Source: CALAED01 sp035765195
GTDB taxonomy: Bacteria > Actinomycetota > Actinomycetes > Streptosporangiales > Streptosporangiaceae
Reading direction: 5' to 3'
NCBI GenBank assembly: GCA_035765195.1
Contig: DASTYC010000022.1
Coordinates: forward strand, 30,647 to 94,646
DNA length: 64,000 nucleotides
The notes under the pieces were generated by a model that ran no database searches, was not told the DNA's origin, and saw nothing but the letters and a program-made list of their open reading frames with translations. The first letter of the stretch is position 1. Every line of letters begins with the position of its first letter. Made by a program: the position numbers and the translations under genes. This document shows positions 52,000 to 60,335 of this stretch, in pieces.

Positions 52000-52013
52000 T
52001 AGAACACGTTCTT
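52000..52013. promoter_or_regulatory. KstR-type operator, first site
   Basis: TAGAACACGTTCTT contains the exact palindrome AGAACACGTTCT and differs by one base from the KstR consensus TNNAACNNGTTNNA. It lies 35-48 bases before the NTF2-like gene, and an identical 13-base core recurs at 52541. Confidence 0.65.
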
Positions 52014-52047
52014 GTCATGGGCGGCCGGGGCGAGCATGCTGGGGCGC

Positions 52048-52533
52048 ATGGACCTGATCGCGCTGGAGGAGATCCGCCAGACGAAGTACCGCTACCTGCG
52101 CTGCGTGGACCTCAAGCTGTGGGACGACCTCGCCGACACGCTGACCGAAGACGCGGTCGCGGTGTACGGCACGCGGGTGTTCGGCGATCCGCTCCGCCTG
52201 GAGGGGCGCGCCGCCATCGTCGATTACATGCGCGCCAACCTGGGGCCCGGTGTGATCACGACGCACTTCGCCGGGCATCCGGAGATCGAGATCGACGGCG
52301 ACGGCGACGGCGCCAGCGGCACCTGGTGCTTCGACGACACCATCATCGCCACGGACTTCCGCGTGCTGATCCGGGGTTCGGCGTTCTACGAGGACACGTA
52401 CCGGCGCTGCGCCGACGGGCGGTGGCGGATCAGCGGCACCGGTTACGAGCGGACGTATGAGTTCACCGTGTCGCTCGACGACCTGCCCAGCCTGAACCTC
52501 ATCGCGAACCGCTGGGCGACGCCCGCCATTTGA
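52048..52533 (+). CDS. SnoaL/NTF2-like protein
   Basis: 161 aa from ATG 52048 (ATG 52036 is possible). The N-terminal helix ALEEIRQTKYRYLRCVDLKLWDDLADTLTEDA and the later TTHFAGHPEIEI and YRRCADGRWRISGTGYERTY are typical of the SnoaL_4/NTF2 cone-shaped fold. Members are small hydratases, isomerases or dehydratases, including steroid-acting ones. It opens a set under a KstR-type palindrome, followed by a second identical palindrome before the next gene. No catalytic pair can be fixed with confidence. Confidence 0.75.
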   Translation: MDLIALEEIRQTKYRYLRCVDLKLWDDLADTLTEDAVAVYGTRVFGDPLRLEGRAAIVDYMRANLGPGVITTHFAGHPEIEIDGDGDGASGTWCFDDTIIATDFRVLIRGSAFYEDTYRRCADGRWRISGTGYERTYEFTVSLDDLPSLNLIANRWATPAI

Positions 52534-52540
52534 CCGTCGT

Positions 52541-52554
52541 TAGAACACGTTCTA
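52541..52554. promoter_or_regulatory. KstR-type operator, second site
   Basis: TAGAACACGTTCTA is a perfect 14-base palindrome and an exact fit to TNNAACNNGTTNNA, the binding motif of the cholesterol-catabolism repressor KstR. It ends 14 bases before GTG 52569, just downstream of the NTF2-like gene, so it can control an internal promoter. Confidence 0.72.
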
Positions 52555-52568
52555 GTCTCGGGAGTCTT

Positions 52569-53747
52569 GTGGCCACCCAGTCATTCGCCCGGGCGATAGC
52601 CGAGGCCGAACAGATCATCCGGACGGCGCCGCACGTGCGGACCGAGCAGGACCTCGCCGAGGGGCTCGAATACCTCGCCGGCAGCATCAAGGCGTCGCTG
52701 CACATGGCCTGGGCCTATGAACGCGACTTCCCTTACTTCGCGACGTCGACCGGTCCGTACACCAAGCTGGGCCTGGACAACCCCGACGCCCTGTACTTCC
52801 ACGCCTACATCCGCGACGACGCCGAATACGTCGTCACCGGCCGCCGCGGCACCACCGCCGACCTGAGCTTCCAGGTGCTGAACGGCGACTACACGCCGGC
52901 CCGGTCACCCGACAGCCTGGCGGCGTTCGACGATCGCGACATCGAGATCGCCGCGGACGGGACGTACGAGCTGCGCTTCGGCCCCGCGCGGCGGGCGGAC
53001 TCGGGCCCGAACTACTTCACGCTCGGGCCGGGCTCGGCGATGCTGCTGGTCCGCGAGGTCTTCAGCGACTGGGCGGCCGAGCGGCCCGGCGAGATCCGCA
53101 TTCACCGCGCCGACACGCTCGGGACCGCGCCGCCGCCGGCGGCGCCGGAGCGGATGGCCAAACGGTACGACGTGGCGGGCAGGATGCTGCTCTCGCGGCT
53201 GCGGACGTTCCTCGCCTTCCCGGAGTGGCACTATCTCGACCTGCCGGTCAACACGATGACCGAGCCGCGGCCCACACCGGGCGGCCTGGCGACGCAGTAC
53301 TCCTCGGTCGGCCACTATGACCTCGACGACGACCAGGTCCTGGTGGTGACGGTGCCGGCCGCCGCGCGGGAGGACGCTCCGTACCAGGGCTTCCAGCTCG
53401 GCAGCATGTGGTACATCTCGCTCGACTACATCAACCACCAGACGAGCCTGACCGCCGGCCAGGCGCGCGTGGACCCCGACGGCAAGATCCGCTATGTGGT
53501 GAGCGAGCGCGATCCAGGGCTGGCCAACTGGATCGAACGCACCGGGCATCGCCGCGGCTACCTGCAGATCCGCTGGCAGCGGCTCGGGCGGGAGCTCGAA
53601 CCGAAAGACGGTCCCGAGGTCGAGGTGCTGGACTTCGGCGAGCTGCCGCGGCTCGCCTACCACGACCGGCAGCGCGTGACCCCCCGGGAGTGGGCCGCGC
53701 GGATCGCCGCCCGCCAGATCGCCGTCGCCCAAAGGATGCTGGGCTGA
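52569..53747 (+). CDS. DUF1214-like protein of a steroid-type cluster
   Basis: 392 aa from GTG 52569 (GGGAG 5 bases upstream). The sequence is soluble and beta-rich. SGPNYFTLGPGSAMLLVREVFSDW and GFQLGSMWYISLDYINHQTSLTAGQ resemble the DUF1214 domain. I recall that M. tuberculosis Rv3531c-Rv3529c form a comparable hypothetical/SDR/sulfotransferase set inside the cholesterol region; that comparison is from memory. The next gene starts inside its stop codon (TGATG), so the two are coupled. The biochemical role is unknown. Confidence 0.68.
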   Translation: MATQSFARAIAEAEQIIRTAPHVRTEQDLAEGLEYLAGSIKASLHMAWAYERDFPYFATSTGPYTKLGLDNPDALYFHAYIRDDAEYVVTGRRGTTADLSFQVLNGDYTPARSPDSLAAFDDRDIEIAADGTYELRFGPARRADSGPNYFTLGPGSAMLLVREVFSDWAAERPGEIRIHRADTLGTAPPPAAPERMAKRYDVAGRMLLSRLRTFLAFPEWHYLDLPVNTMTEPRPTPGGLATQYSSVGHYDLDDDQVLVVTVPAAAREDAPYQGFQLGSMWYISLDYINHQTSLTAGQARVDPDGKIRYVVSERDPGLANWIERTGHRRGYLQIRWQRLGRELEPKDGPEVEVLDFGELPRLAYHDRQRVTPREWAARIAARQIAVAQRMLG

Positions 53748-54523
53748 TGCTGCTGGACAACGAGGTCGTCGTCATCTCCGGGGTGGGGCCGGGCCTGGGC
53801 CGCGGGCTCGCGGTGCGGTGCGCCGAGTCCGGCGCCGACGTCGTCCTCGCCGCGCGCACCGGGTCGCGGCTGGCCGAGGTGGCCGAGGAGGTGACGCGAC
53901 GCGGCCGCCGCGCGGTAACGGTGGAGACCGATATCACCGACGAGGCGGCCTGTCGGCGGCTGGTCGACACGACGCTGGATTCGTTCGGCCGGATCGACGG
54001 GCTCGTCAACAACGCCTTCGCGATTCCGCCGCTGACCGACCTGGCCGAGGTCGACCTCGAAGCGGTCCGTGCCGCCTTCGAGACCAATGTGCTCGCGGCG
54101 CTGCGGCTCACCCGGCTGTTCGCCCCGGCGCTCGCCGCGCACGGCGGCTCCGTCGTCATGATCAACTCGGCCGTGCTGCGGCATTCGCGCCGCACCTTCG
54201 GCGCGTACAAGATGTCCAAGGCCGCTCTGCTCGCTCTCGCGCAGAGCCTGTCCACCGAGCTCGGCCCGCAGGGCGTACGGGTCAACACCGTCGCACCCGG
54301 ATACATCTGGGCCGACAGCCTGAAGTGGTACTTCGACTACCTCGCGCGGGAGCGGGGCGTCTCGGCGCGGCAGGTCTACGACGAGACCGCCGCCACGATC
54401 GACCTGCGCAAGCTCCCCGAACCCGACGAGATCGCCGACGCCGTCGTCTTCATGCTCTCGCCGCTCGCGCGCGCGGTGACCGGGCAGTGCCTCGACGTCA
54501 ACGGCGGCGAGTGGCACCACTGA
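53747..54523 (+). CDS. Short-chain dehydrogenase/reductase
   Basis: 258 aa classical SDR. VVVISGVGPGLGRGLAVRCA is the cofactor loop, NNAF lies near residue 87, and SAVLRHSRRTFGAYKMSKAAL gives Ser, Tyr and Lys of the active site (YKMSK). LGPQGVRVNTVAPGYIW follows, and the C-terminus QCLDVNGGEWHH is usual. NAD(P)-dependent oxidation or reduction of a hydroxyl/keto group, possibly on a steroid, given the KstR-type sites and neighbours. It is coupled to the upstream gene. Confidence 0.88.
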   Translation: MLLDNEVVVISGVGPGLGRGLAVRCAESGADVVLAARTGSRLAEVAEEVTRRGRRAVTVETDITDEAACRRLVDTTLDSFGRIDGLVNNAFAIPPLTDLAEVDLEAVRAAFETNVLAALRLTRLFAPALAAHGGSVVMINSAVLRHSRRTFGAYKMSKAALLALAQSLSTELGPQGVRVNTVAPGYIWADSLKWYFDYLARERGVSARQVYDETAATIDLRKLPEPDEIADAVVFMLSPLARAVTGQCLDVNGGEWHH

Positions 54524-54573
54524 CGGCAGCACTGACGGCACCACTGACCGATGACCGGGAGGGCGGGCACCCG

Positions 54574-55782
54574 ATGGCCACTGGACGCGACAATGTCGGC
54601 ACGGTCGATGACCTGCACGCGTCGGCCGCCAGGCTGACCGGCCTGAGCGACTTCGGCGACGACCCGTACGTCGACGGCCTCGAGGTGCTGCTGGACTCCT
54701 ACGCCCGGGAGGCGGCGCTCACCCCGGTCGGCAACAAGGCGGCGCGCGCCTTCGTGCGCGGCGCGCTGGCGGCGCGGCTGCTGTCGGAGGCGGCGTGGCG
54801 GCGCCATCCCGAATACGCCGAGGTGCGCATCGAACGGCCCATCTTCGTCACCGGCCTGCCGCGCACCGGGACGACCGCGCTGCATCGCCTGCTCACGGCC
54901 GACCCCGCCCACCAGGGGCTGGAGGCCTGGCTGGCCGAGGTGCCGCAGCCGCGCCCGCCCCGCGAGACGTGGGCGGCGGACCCGGTGTTCCAGGCCATCC
55001 AGTCCGGCTACGAGCGGCATCACATCGAGCATCCCGAGTTCATGGGCGTGCACTACATGTCGGCCGGCATGGTCGAGGAGTGCTGGCAGTTGCTGCGCCA
55101 GTCGATGCGGTCGGTCTCGTTCGAATGCCTCGCCCACCTGCCCACGTACTCCGCCTGGCTGGCCGCGCAGGACTGGACGCCGGCCTACCGGCGGCACCGG
55201 CGCAACCTGCGGCTGATCGGGCTGCCCGACGCCGGGCGGCGCTGGGTGCTGAAGAACCCGAGCCACCTGTTCGCGCTCGACGCGCTGCTGACGGTCTACC
55301 CCGACGCGCTCGTCATCCAGACCCACCGCTCGCCCCGGATCGCGATGGCGTCGATGTGCAGCCTCGCCGCGCAGGCGACAGCGGGCTGGTCGCAGACGTT
55401 CACCGGCGCGGTGATCGGGCGGGACCAACTCGAGCTGTGGAGCCGCGGCCTCGAGCGGTTCCGCGCCGAGCGCGCCGAGCACGACCCGGCGCGGTTCTTC
55501 GACGTCGACTACGACGACTTCGTCCGCGACCCCCTCGGCACGGTCGAGGCGATCTACGCCCATTTCGGGCTGCCGTTGGCCGAGGCGGCGCGCGCGGCCA
55601 TGGCGCGGCTGCACGAGGAGAGCCGCTCGGGGCCGGGGCGGCCGGCACACCACTACACGCTGTCGGACTTCGGCCTCACCGCCGAGCAGGTCGATGAGCG
55701 CTTCGCCGCCTACCTCGCCGGCCACCCCGCGGCGGCTCGGTCTCAGTCGGCGAACAGCAGGGTGAGCCCGCCGACGGTGTAA
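54574..55782 (+). CDS. Sulfotransferase-family protein
   Basis: 402 aa from ATG 54574. RPIFVTGLPRTGTTALHRLL near residue 90 is the 5'-PSB loop that binds the 5'-phosphate of PAPS. RRWVLKNPSHLFALDALL and DALVIQTHRSP near residue 235 form the 3'-phosphate-binding region. FFDVDYDDFVRDPLGTVEAIYAHFG is typical of the Sulfotransfer_3 family. It should sulfate, or at least bind, a hydrophobic alcohol. It is the last gene of the KstR-type set. Its final 40 bases overlap the convergent membrane-protein gene. Confidence 0.85.
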   Translation: MATGRDNVGTVDDLHASAARLTGLSDFGDDPYVDGLEVLLDSYAREAALTPVGNKAARAFVRGALAARLLSEAAWRRHPEYAEVRIERPIFVTGLPRTGTTALHRLLTADPAHQGLEAWLAEVPQPRPPRETWAADPVFQAIQSGYERHHIEHPEFMGVHYMSAGMVEECWQLLRQSMRSVSFECLAHLPTYSAWLAAQDWTPAYRRHRRNLRLIGLPDAGRRWVLKNPSHLFALDALLTVYPDALVIQTHRSPRIAMASMCSLAAQATAGWSQTFTGAVIGRDQLELWSRGLERFRAERAEHDPARFFDVDYDDFVRDPLGTVEAIYAHFGLPLAEAARAAMARLHEESRSGPGRPAHHYTLSDFGLTAEQVDERFAAYLAGHPAAARSQSANSRVSPPTV

Positions 55783-57038
55783 CCGACCATGAGGGCGAGC
55801 AGCGGAAGCTGCCCGGTCAGCGCCCTGTCGCGCGGCAGCACGGCGATGGCGCGATCGTGGGCGGCGAACACGCCGCCGATGTGGCCGGCCACCACCGCGC
55901 CGGCTCGGATGACGGCGATCGCGGTCACGCCGAGCAGACTGTAATCGACGGTCAGCGTGGCGGTGCCGAACAGGTTCGCGCCGTTGTCGAGCGGGTCAGA
56001 CCAGATGATCGCCGCCTGCTGGCCGCCGAACACCAGCAGCGAGAAGTAGTGCGCGATCAGGTAGCCGACCGCGATCGGGATCAGCGAGTGCGCCAGCGTG
56101 CCCGGGCCCGCCTGCCAGGTGGCCAGCCGGTAGGTGAGGGCGACGAACAAGACGAACGCGGCCAGGCCGAGCGTCCCGGTGAGCGTTCGCGGGAGCGGCC
56201 CGGACTGTTGCAGGTTGACCCAGAAGACGGTGCGGGAGAACCCGTCGTAGGCGGTGGACCCCAGCATCACGCACACCACCGCGACCAGCCCGGCGCCCTC
56301 CGGCGTGGCGGCGAGCCCCTTGAACGGGTTGCGCAGAGCCAGCCGCCCGTCACGACGGCGGCCCAGCGGCGCCAGCCTGCCGATGAGGCCCGAATAGACC
56401 TCGAAGGCGTCGCCGCGGTCGAACCACCCCTCGCCGTACAGCGCGGCTCCCACCAGCATCGCCATGGAATAGACCGCGAACCAGACGATGAGCGTGACGG
56501 CCTCGTCCGGGTCGGGCGCCACGAGCTCCAGCCAAGTGAAGGCGAACAGCCCGGCCGCCGCCGGCCAGTAACCGATCCGGGGGGACAGGCGCAGCAGCGG
56601 GGTGCCGCCGGTCGGCAGCGCGATCGCGCGGTAGATCGTGCGCAGCGGGTTGAGCAGCTTCCACACCGGCCCGAACAGCAGGGACAACGGGACGAGGCCC
56701 ACCCAGAAGAGGATGTAGATCGTCCACGGTGCCGGGTTGGCCGCGGCCGGCGGGCCGAACGCCGCGGCGTAGAAGGTCGCCACCGCGACGAGGAGGCCGG
56801 CCAGCCTCAATGCCGCGCGAGTCGCGCGATGGTCGGCCAGCCGTTGCAGCGGGGCGGGGATCGCCCGGCCCTCCTCCGACCGGAACCGCGCCGACCGCCA
56901 CAACACGCCCAGCGTGACGAACGAGACCACCACCGCCAGGCCCGCTCCGACCAGCAGGAAACTCAACGGGATCGGGAGGTCCTGCCGGCCGCCGACCCCG
57001 TGGGCCAGCACGCCCGACCCGCCCGTGTACGCGGTCAT
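55743..57038 (-). CDS. Large polytopic membrane protein, sometimes named fenitrothion hydrolase
   Basis: 431 aa with about eleven helices and no signal peptide. Distinct stretches include GPVWKLLNPLRTIYRAI, FAFTWLELVAPDPDEAV, GWFDRGDAFEVYSGLIGRLAPLGRR and HYFSLLVFGGQQAAIIWSDP. I recall that databases label close relatives fenitrothion hydrolase, but I see no hydrolase motif and doubt that role. It is coupled (ATGA overlap) to an upstream cupredoxin-like lipoprotein, suggesting a membrane complex handling metal or electrons. The 3' end overlaps the sulfotransferase gene by 40 bases. Confidence 0.6.
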   Translation of the reverse strand: MTAYTGGSGVLAHGVGGRQDLPIPLSFLLVGAGLAVVVSFVTLGVLWRSARFRSEEGRAIPAPLQRLADHRATRAALRLAGLLVAVATFYAAAFGPPAAANPAPWTIYILFWVGLVPLSLLFGPVWKLLNPLRTIYRAIALPTGGTPLLRLSPRIGYWPAAAGLFAFTWLELVAPDPDEAVTLIVWFAVYSMAMLVGAALYGEGWFDRGDAFEVYSGLIGRLAPLGRRRDGRLALRNPFKGLAATPEGAGLVAVVCVMLGSTAYDGFSRTVFWVNLQQSGPLPRTLTGTLGLAAFVLFVALTYRLATWQAGPGTLAHSLIPIAVGYLIAHYFSLLVFGGQQAAIIWSDPLDNGANLFGTATLTVDYSLLGVTAIAVIRAGAVVAGHIGGVFAAHDRAIAVLPRDRALTGQLPLLALMVGYTVGGLTLLFAD

Positions 57039-57517
57039 GACACTTGCAGCTGCAGCAGCTGCAGGCTCGACTCGTGGGTCTCGACCTCGAACCGGCCGGC
57101 CTGGCCGGCGCGGAACTCCAGGGTCGCCGGTCTGCCCGGCGTCAGCTTCAGCGTCCGCTCATAGCCATGGACGTGCACCTCGTCGGCCTCGTCCGCGGTC
57201 ACGGTCAGCCGCACGGTCTGCCCCGACCGGACCCGGCGCACCGTGGGCCGGGGGCTCACCTTTCCGCCGGCGACGGTCACCCGGATCTCGACGACGTCGG
57301 CCGCCGGCGTCGGCGCGGCCGCGGACGACGCCGGGCCGCTCCCGCCGGCGCCCGGCGTGTTCGTCGCGCCGGCCGTGCCTCCCGCGGCCGCGGACGAGCC
57401 CGGCGACCCGGTGGCCGTCCCGGGGTCGGCCTCGCCGCCGCACGCCGCGGCGAGAACGGCCACGGCCAGCACCGCGGCCATGGCAGGGGGAAGCGAAACG
57501 CGGCGTGACCGTGACAA
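57035..57517 (-). CDS. Cupredoxin-like lipoprotein
   Basis: 160 aa. The signal ends in VLAAACGG (lipobox Cys about residue 27), then a 45-residue Ala/Gly/Ser/Pro linker. The C-terminal 85 residues fit a small cupredoxin barrel: VVEIRVTVAGGKVSPRPTVRRVRSGQTVRLTV, DEVHVHGYERT and GRFEVETHESSLQLLQLQV. His in VHVHGY and VETHES are possible metal ligands, but the Cys of blue copper proteins is absent, as in EfeO/P19-type domains. It is the first gene of a two-gene operon with the membrane protein. Confidence 0.7.
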   Translation of the reverse strand: MSRSRRVSLPPAMAAVLAVAVLAAACGGEADPGTATGSPGSSAAAGGTAGATNTPGAGGSGPASSAAAPTPAADVVEIRVTVAGGKVSPRPTVRRVRSGQTVRLTVTADEADEVHVHGYERTLKLTPGRPATLEFRAGQAGRFEVETHESSLQLLQLQVS

Positions 57518-57606
57518 GGGGGACTCCCGAAAGGGCGCTGCGGTCGGCGACGCGCCTCAGTGTAGGCCCGAGCCCCCGGCGGCCCGGAAGAGGTCGACGG
57601 GGCGGC

Positions 57607-58824
57607 GTGGACGCTGCGAGGCTGTGTCTCGTGGTGGCTCTGGGGTTCGCGGCGGCGCCGGCGTTGGCGGGATGGATCTATCTCGCGTTCGCACATGGGT
57701 GGTTCTGGCGCACCGGGCCCGGACTGCGCGCGGAGACCGGTCCGCCGGAGTGGCCGGAGGTCGTGGCGGTGGTGCCGGCGCGCGACGAGGCCGCGCTGCT
57801 TCCGCGGACCCTGCCGAGTCTGCTCGGACAGGAGTACCCGGGCCGGTTCCGGGTGGTCGTGGTCGACGACGGCAGTGCGGACGGTACGGCGGCGGTGGCC
57901 GAGCGGCTGGGGCGCGATGCGGAGACCGAGCTGTGCGTCGTGCGGGCGGGGGAGCGTCCGGAGGGGTGGGCCGGAAAGGTGTGGGCGATGGCCGCGGGGG
58001 TGCGGGCGGCCGGCGAGCCCGCCTTCTTGTTGTTCACCGACGCCGACATCGCCTACGCGCCCGGCACGCTGACGCGCCTGGTGAGGGCGGCGGCCGGTGA
58101 GGGGTACGACCTGGTCTCGCAGATGGCGACGCTGCGGACCCGTACCGCCTGGGAGCGGGCGATCGTGCCCGCGTTCGTGTACTTCTTCGCGCTGCTGTAC
58201 CCGTTTCGCCGCGTGGGGCGACCGGGATCGCGGACCGCGGCCGCCGCCGGCGGTTGCATGCTGGTGCGCGCGAGCACGCTGGCCGCGGCGGGCGGGCCGG
58301 CGGCGATCCGCGGCGCGCTCATCGACGACGTCGCGCTCGGCCGGCTGGTCAAGCGGCACGGCGGGCGGTGCCGGCTCGATCTGAGCCGCGATGTGGTCAG
58401 CCTGCGGCCCTATCCGCGGCTGGCCGACCTGTGGACCATGGTGGCGCGCAGCGCCTACACCCAGTTGCGGTACTCGGCGCCGCTGCTGGCCGGCACCGTG
58501 CTGGGCCTGGCGCTGCTGTTCGTGGCGCCGCCGGTCGCGGCGGCCGCCGGGGCCATTGGCCTGGCCCTCGGCGGCTCGGCCGCCGCGGGGCCGGTCGCCG
58601 CCGTCGGGTTCGGCGCGTGGGCGATCATGGCGGGCACGTACGTGCCCATCCTGCGCTTCTACCGGCTGTCGGTGCTGCGCGCCGCGGGGCTGCCGATGGT
58701 GGCGGTGCTGTATACGGCCATGACCCTCGATTCGGCCCGCCGCTATTACACCGGCCGCGGCGGCGTCTGGAAGGGCCGCACCCTCGCCGGCCGCTCGGGC
58801 CCCGCCGGGGCCCAACGCGGTTGA
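57607..58824 (+). CDS. GT2-family glycosyltransferase (HpnB-like)
   Basis: 405 aa from GTG 57607. A first helix precedes the GT-A domain: VVAVVPARDEAALLPRTLPSLL, VVVVDDGSADGTAAVAERL (UDP-sugar binding), LFTDADIAYAPGTL (DxD-type) and AAAAGGCMLVRASTLAAAGG, with IDDVALGRLVKRHGGR as the base region. Three C-terminal helices follow. The plan and motifs match hopene-associated glycosyltransferase HpnB. No hopanoid gene is adjacent, so the lipid acceptor remains open. Confidence 0.8.
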   Translation: MDAARLCLVVALGFAAAPALAGWIYLAFAHGWFWRTGPGLRAETGPPEWPEVVAVVPARDEAALLPRTLPSLLGQEYPGRFRVVVVDDGSADGTAAVAERLGRDAETELCVVRAGERPEGWAGKVWAMAAGVRAAGEPAFLLFTDADIAYAPGTLTRLVRAAAGEGYDLVSQMATLRTRTAWERAIVPAFVYFFALLYPFRRVGRPGSRTAAAAGGCMLVRASTLAAAGGPAAIRGALIDDVALGRLVKRHGGRCRLDLSRDVVSLRPYPRLADLWTMVARSAYTQLRYSAPLLAGTVLGLALLFVAPPVAAAAGAIGLALGGSAAAGPVAAVGFGAWAIMAGTYVPILRFYRLSVLRAAGLPMVAVLYTAMTLDSARRYYTGRGGVWKGRTLAGRSGPAGAQRG

Positions 58825-58905
58825 CCGGCGAGGTCTCTCGTTTTATCCGGGTTTTCGCGCCGGACGCCTAGCGTCGGCGCCGTACCCGATCAGGGAGGCG
58901 TGTCC

Positions 58906-59808
58906 GTGGAGGCTTTCCATCGCTATCTCGCCGAAGAGATCGCGTTCGACCACGCGGAGGGACTGCTCGGGCGCCGGGAGGCGCTGCGCCGCCTGTCGAT
59001 GCTCGGGCTCGGGCTGCCCGCCGCGTCGGCGCTGCTCGCCGCGTGCGGCGGCGATGAAGACACGCCGGCCGCGTCCGCCCCCACGACCTCCGCCCCGCAG
59101 ACCACATCGTCGTCCGCGGCGCCTCAGATCGCCACCCAGCCGATCACCTTTTCGGGGCCGCGGGGGCGGTCGCTGCGCGGCGCGTGGGCGGCGGCTCCGG
59201 AGCCGAAGGGCGGGCTGCTGGTCATCCACGAAAACCGCGGCCTCAACGACCATATTCGCTCGGTCGCCGGCCGTTTCGCGGCGGCCGGGTACTCCTCGCT
59301 CGCGATCGATCTGCTGTCCGAGGAGGGCGGCACGGAGGCGGTGGGCGGCGACGCGGAGGCCATGGCCGCGATCTCGAAGGCGCCTCAGGAACGGCTCGCG
59401 GCCGATCTGAAGGCCGGCGTCGCAGAGGTGGCCCGCAGGGAGCCGGACGTGAAGATCGGCGCGATCGGGTTCTGCTTCGGCGGCGGCATGACCTGGCTGT
59501 TGCTCGCATCGAAGGAGCCTCGGCTGGCCGCCGCGGCGCCGTTCTACGGCCCGCTTCCCGACAACGCGGACTTCAGGGGATCGAAGGCGGCCGTGCTCGG
59601 CGTCTACGCCGAGCTCGACCAGCGGGTCACCTCCACCAGGGAGGCCGCCACGGCGGCGCTGCGGCGCGCGGGGCTGACGCACGAAATCGTCACCTACAAG
59701 GGCGCGAACCACGCGTTCTTCAACGACACCGGTCCGCGCTACAACCCCACAGCCGCCGCGCAGGCCTATCAGAAGGTCCTCGACTGGTTCGGCACGCACC
59801 TGGCCTGA
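58906..59808 (+). CDS. Dienelactone-hydrolase-family lipoprotein
   Basis: 300 aa from GTG 58906, which has GGGAGG 9 bases upstream (GTG 58900 is too close to it). The N-terminus LGRREALRRLSMLGLGLPAA leads to the lipobox LLAACGG, a form compatible with Tat export. The alpha/beta-hydrolase has GGLLVIHENRGLNDHIRSVA (oxyanion side, Glu), IGAIGFCFGGGM with nucleophile Cys, YAELDQRVT with Asp and KGANHAFFNDT with His. The Cys-Asp-His triad is that of dienelactone hydrolase. The natural ester is unknown. Confidence 0.85.
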   Translation: MEAFHRYLAEEIAFDHAEGLLGRREALRRLSMLGLGLPAASALLAACGGDEDTPAASAPTTSAPQTTSSSAAPQIATQPITFSGPRGRSLRGAWAAAPEPKGGLLVIHENRGLNDHIRSVAGRFAAAGYSSLAIDLLSEEGGTEAVGGDAEAMAAISKAPQERLAADLKAGVAEVARREPDVKIGAIGFCFGGGMTWLLLASKEPRLAAAAPFYGPLPDNADFRGSKAAVLGVYAELDQRVTSTREAATAALRRAGLTHEIVTYKGANHAFFNDTGPRYNPTAAAQAYQKVLDWFGTHLA

Positions 59809-59993
59809 CGCCGGCGTCGGGCGATCGGCCCGTGGTACGTACTGTCCGCGGCGGTATGACGGCGGATACCGCGAACGCGGGCAGATGTCTTGCTGTCCGC
59901 ATATCTCGCGAAGACTGTGGCCAGAGGATAATAATCGCGTGCGACTCACGCCGATTCGGTGTCGCCGGCCGCGACCTCAACTATGCTGACGGT

Positions 59994-60335
59994 GTGACTT
60001 GCCCTAAGTGCCAAGGCCGCATGATGACATTTGACCGCCACGGCGTGCACATCGACCAATGTGAAAATTGCCGTGGGATTTTCCTCGACCGAGGTGAGCT
60101 CGAACAAATCGTCAACGCCGAGCAGCACCATTACGGGGGAGTCCCCGCGTACGGGGGAGGTCACTACTCTGACTCGCCCCGTCCGTACGGGGGACACCGC
60201 GACTCGCCGGCGCCTTTCGGCGGCGGACACCACAGGGACTCGCCGCGCCCGTACGGCGGGCGGCACAGCGACTCGCCGCGTCCGTACGGCGGTCAGCGCC
60301 GCAAGCGGAGCTTCCTCGAGGAGCTGTTCGACTGA
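59994..60335 (+). CDS. TFIIB-type zinc-ribbon protein with repeat tail
   Basis: 113 aa from GTG 59994. The zf-TFIIB ribbon is complete: CPKCQGRMM, then HIDQCENCRGIFLDRGELEQI. The C-terminal 60 residues are built from four or five imperfect copies of RDSPRPYGG, ending in a basic SFLEELFD. The start lies 6 bases after TATGCT (59983-59988), so the mRNA is probably leaderless. The downstream ATPase gene starts within its stop codon, so they form one transcript. The molecular role of such ribbons is not established. Confidence 0.78.
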   Translation: MTCPKCQGRMMTFDRHGVHIDQCENCRGIFLDRGELEQIVNAEQHHYGGVPAYGGGHYSDSPRPYGGHRDSPAPFGGGHHRDSPRPYGGRHSDSPRPYGGQRRKRSFLEELFD

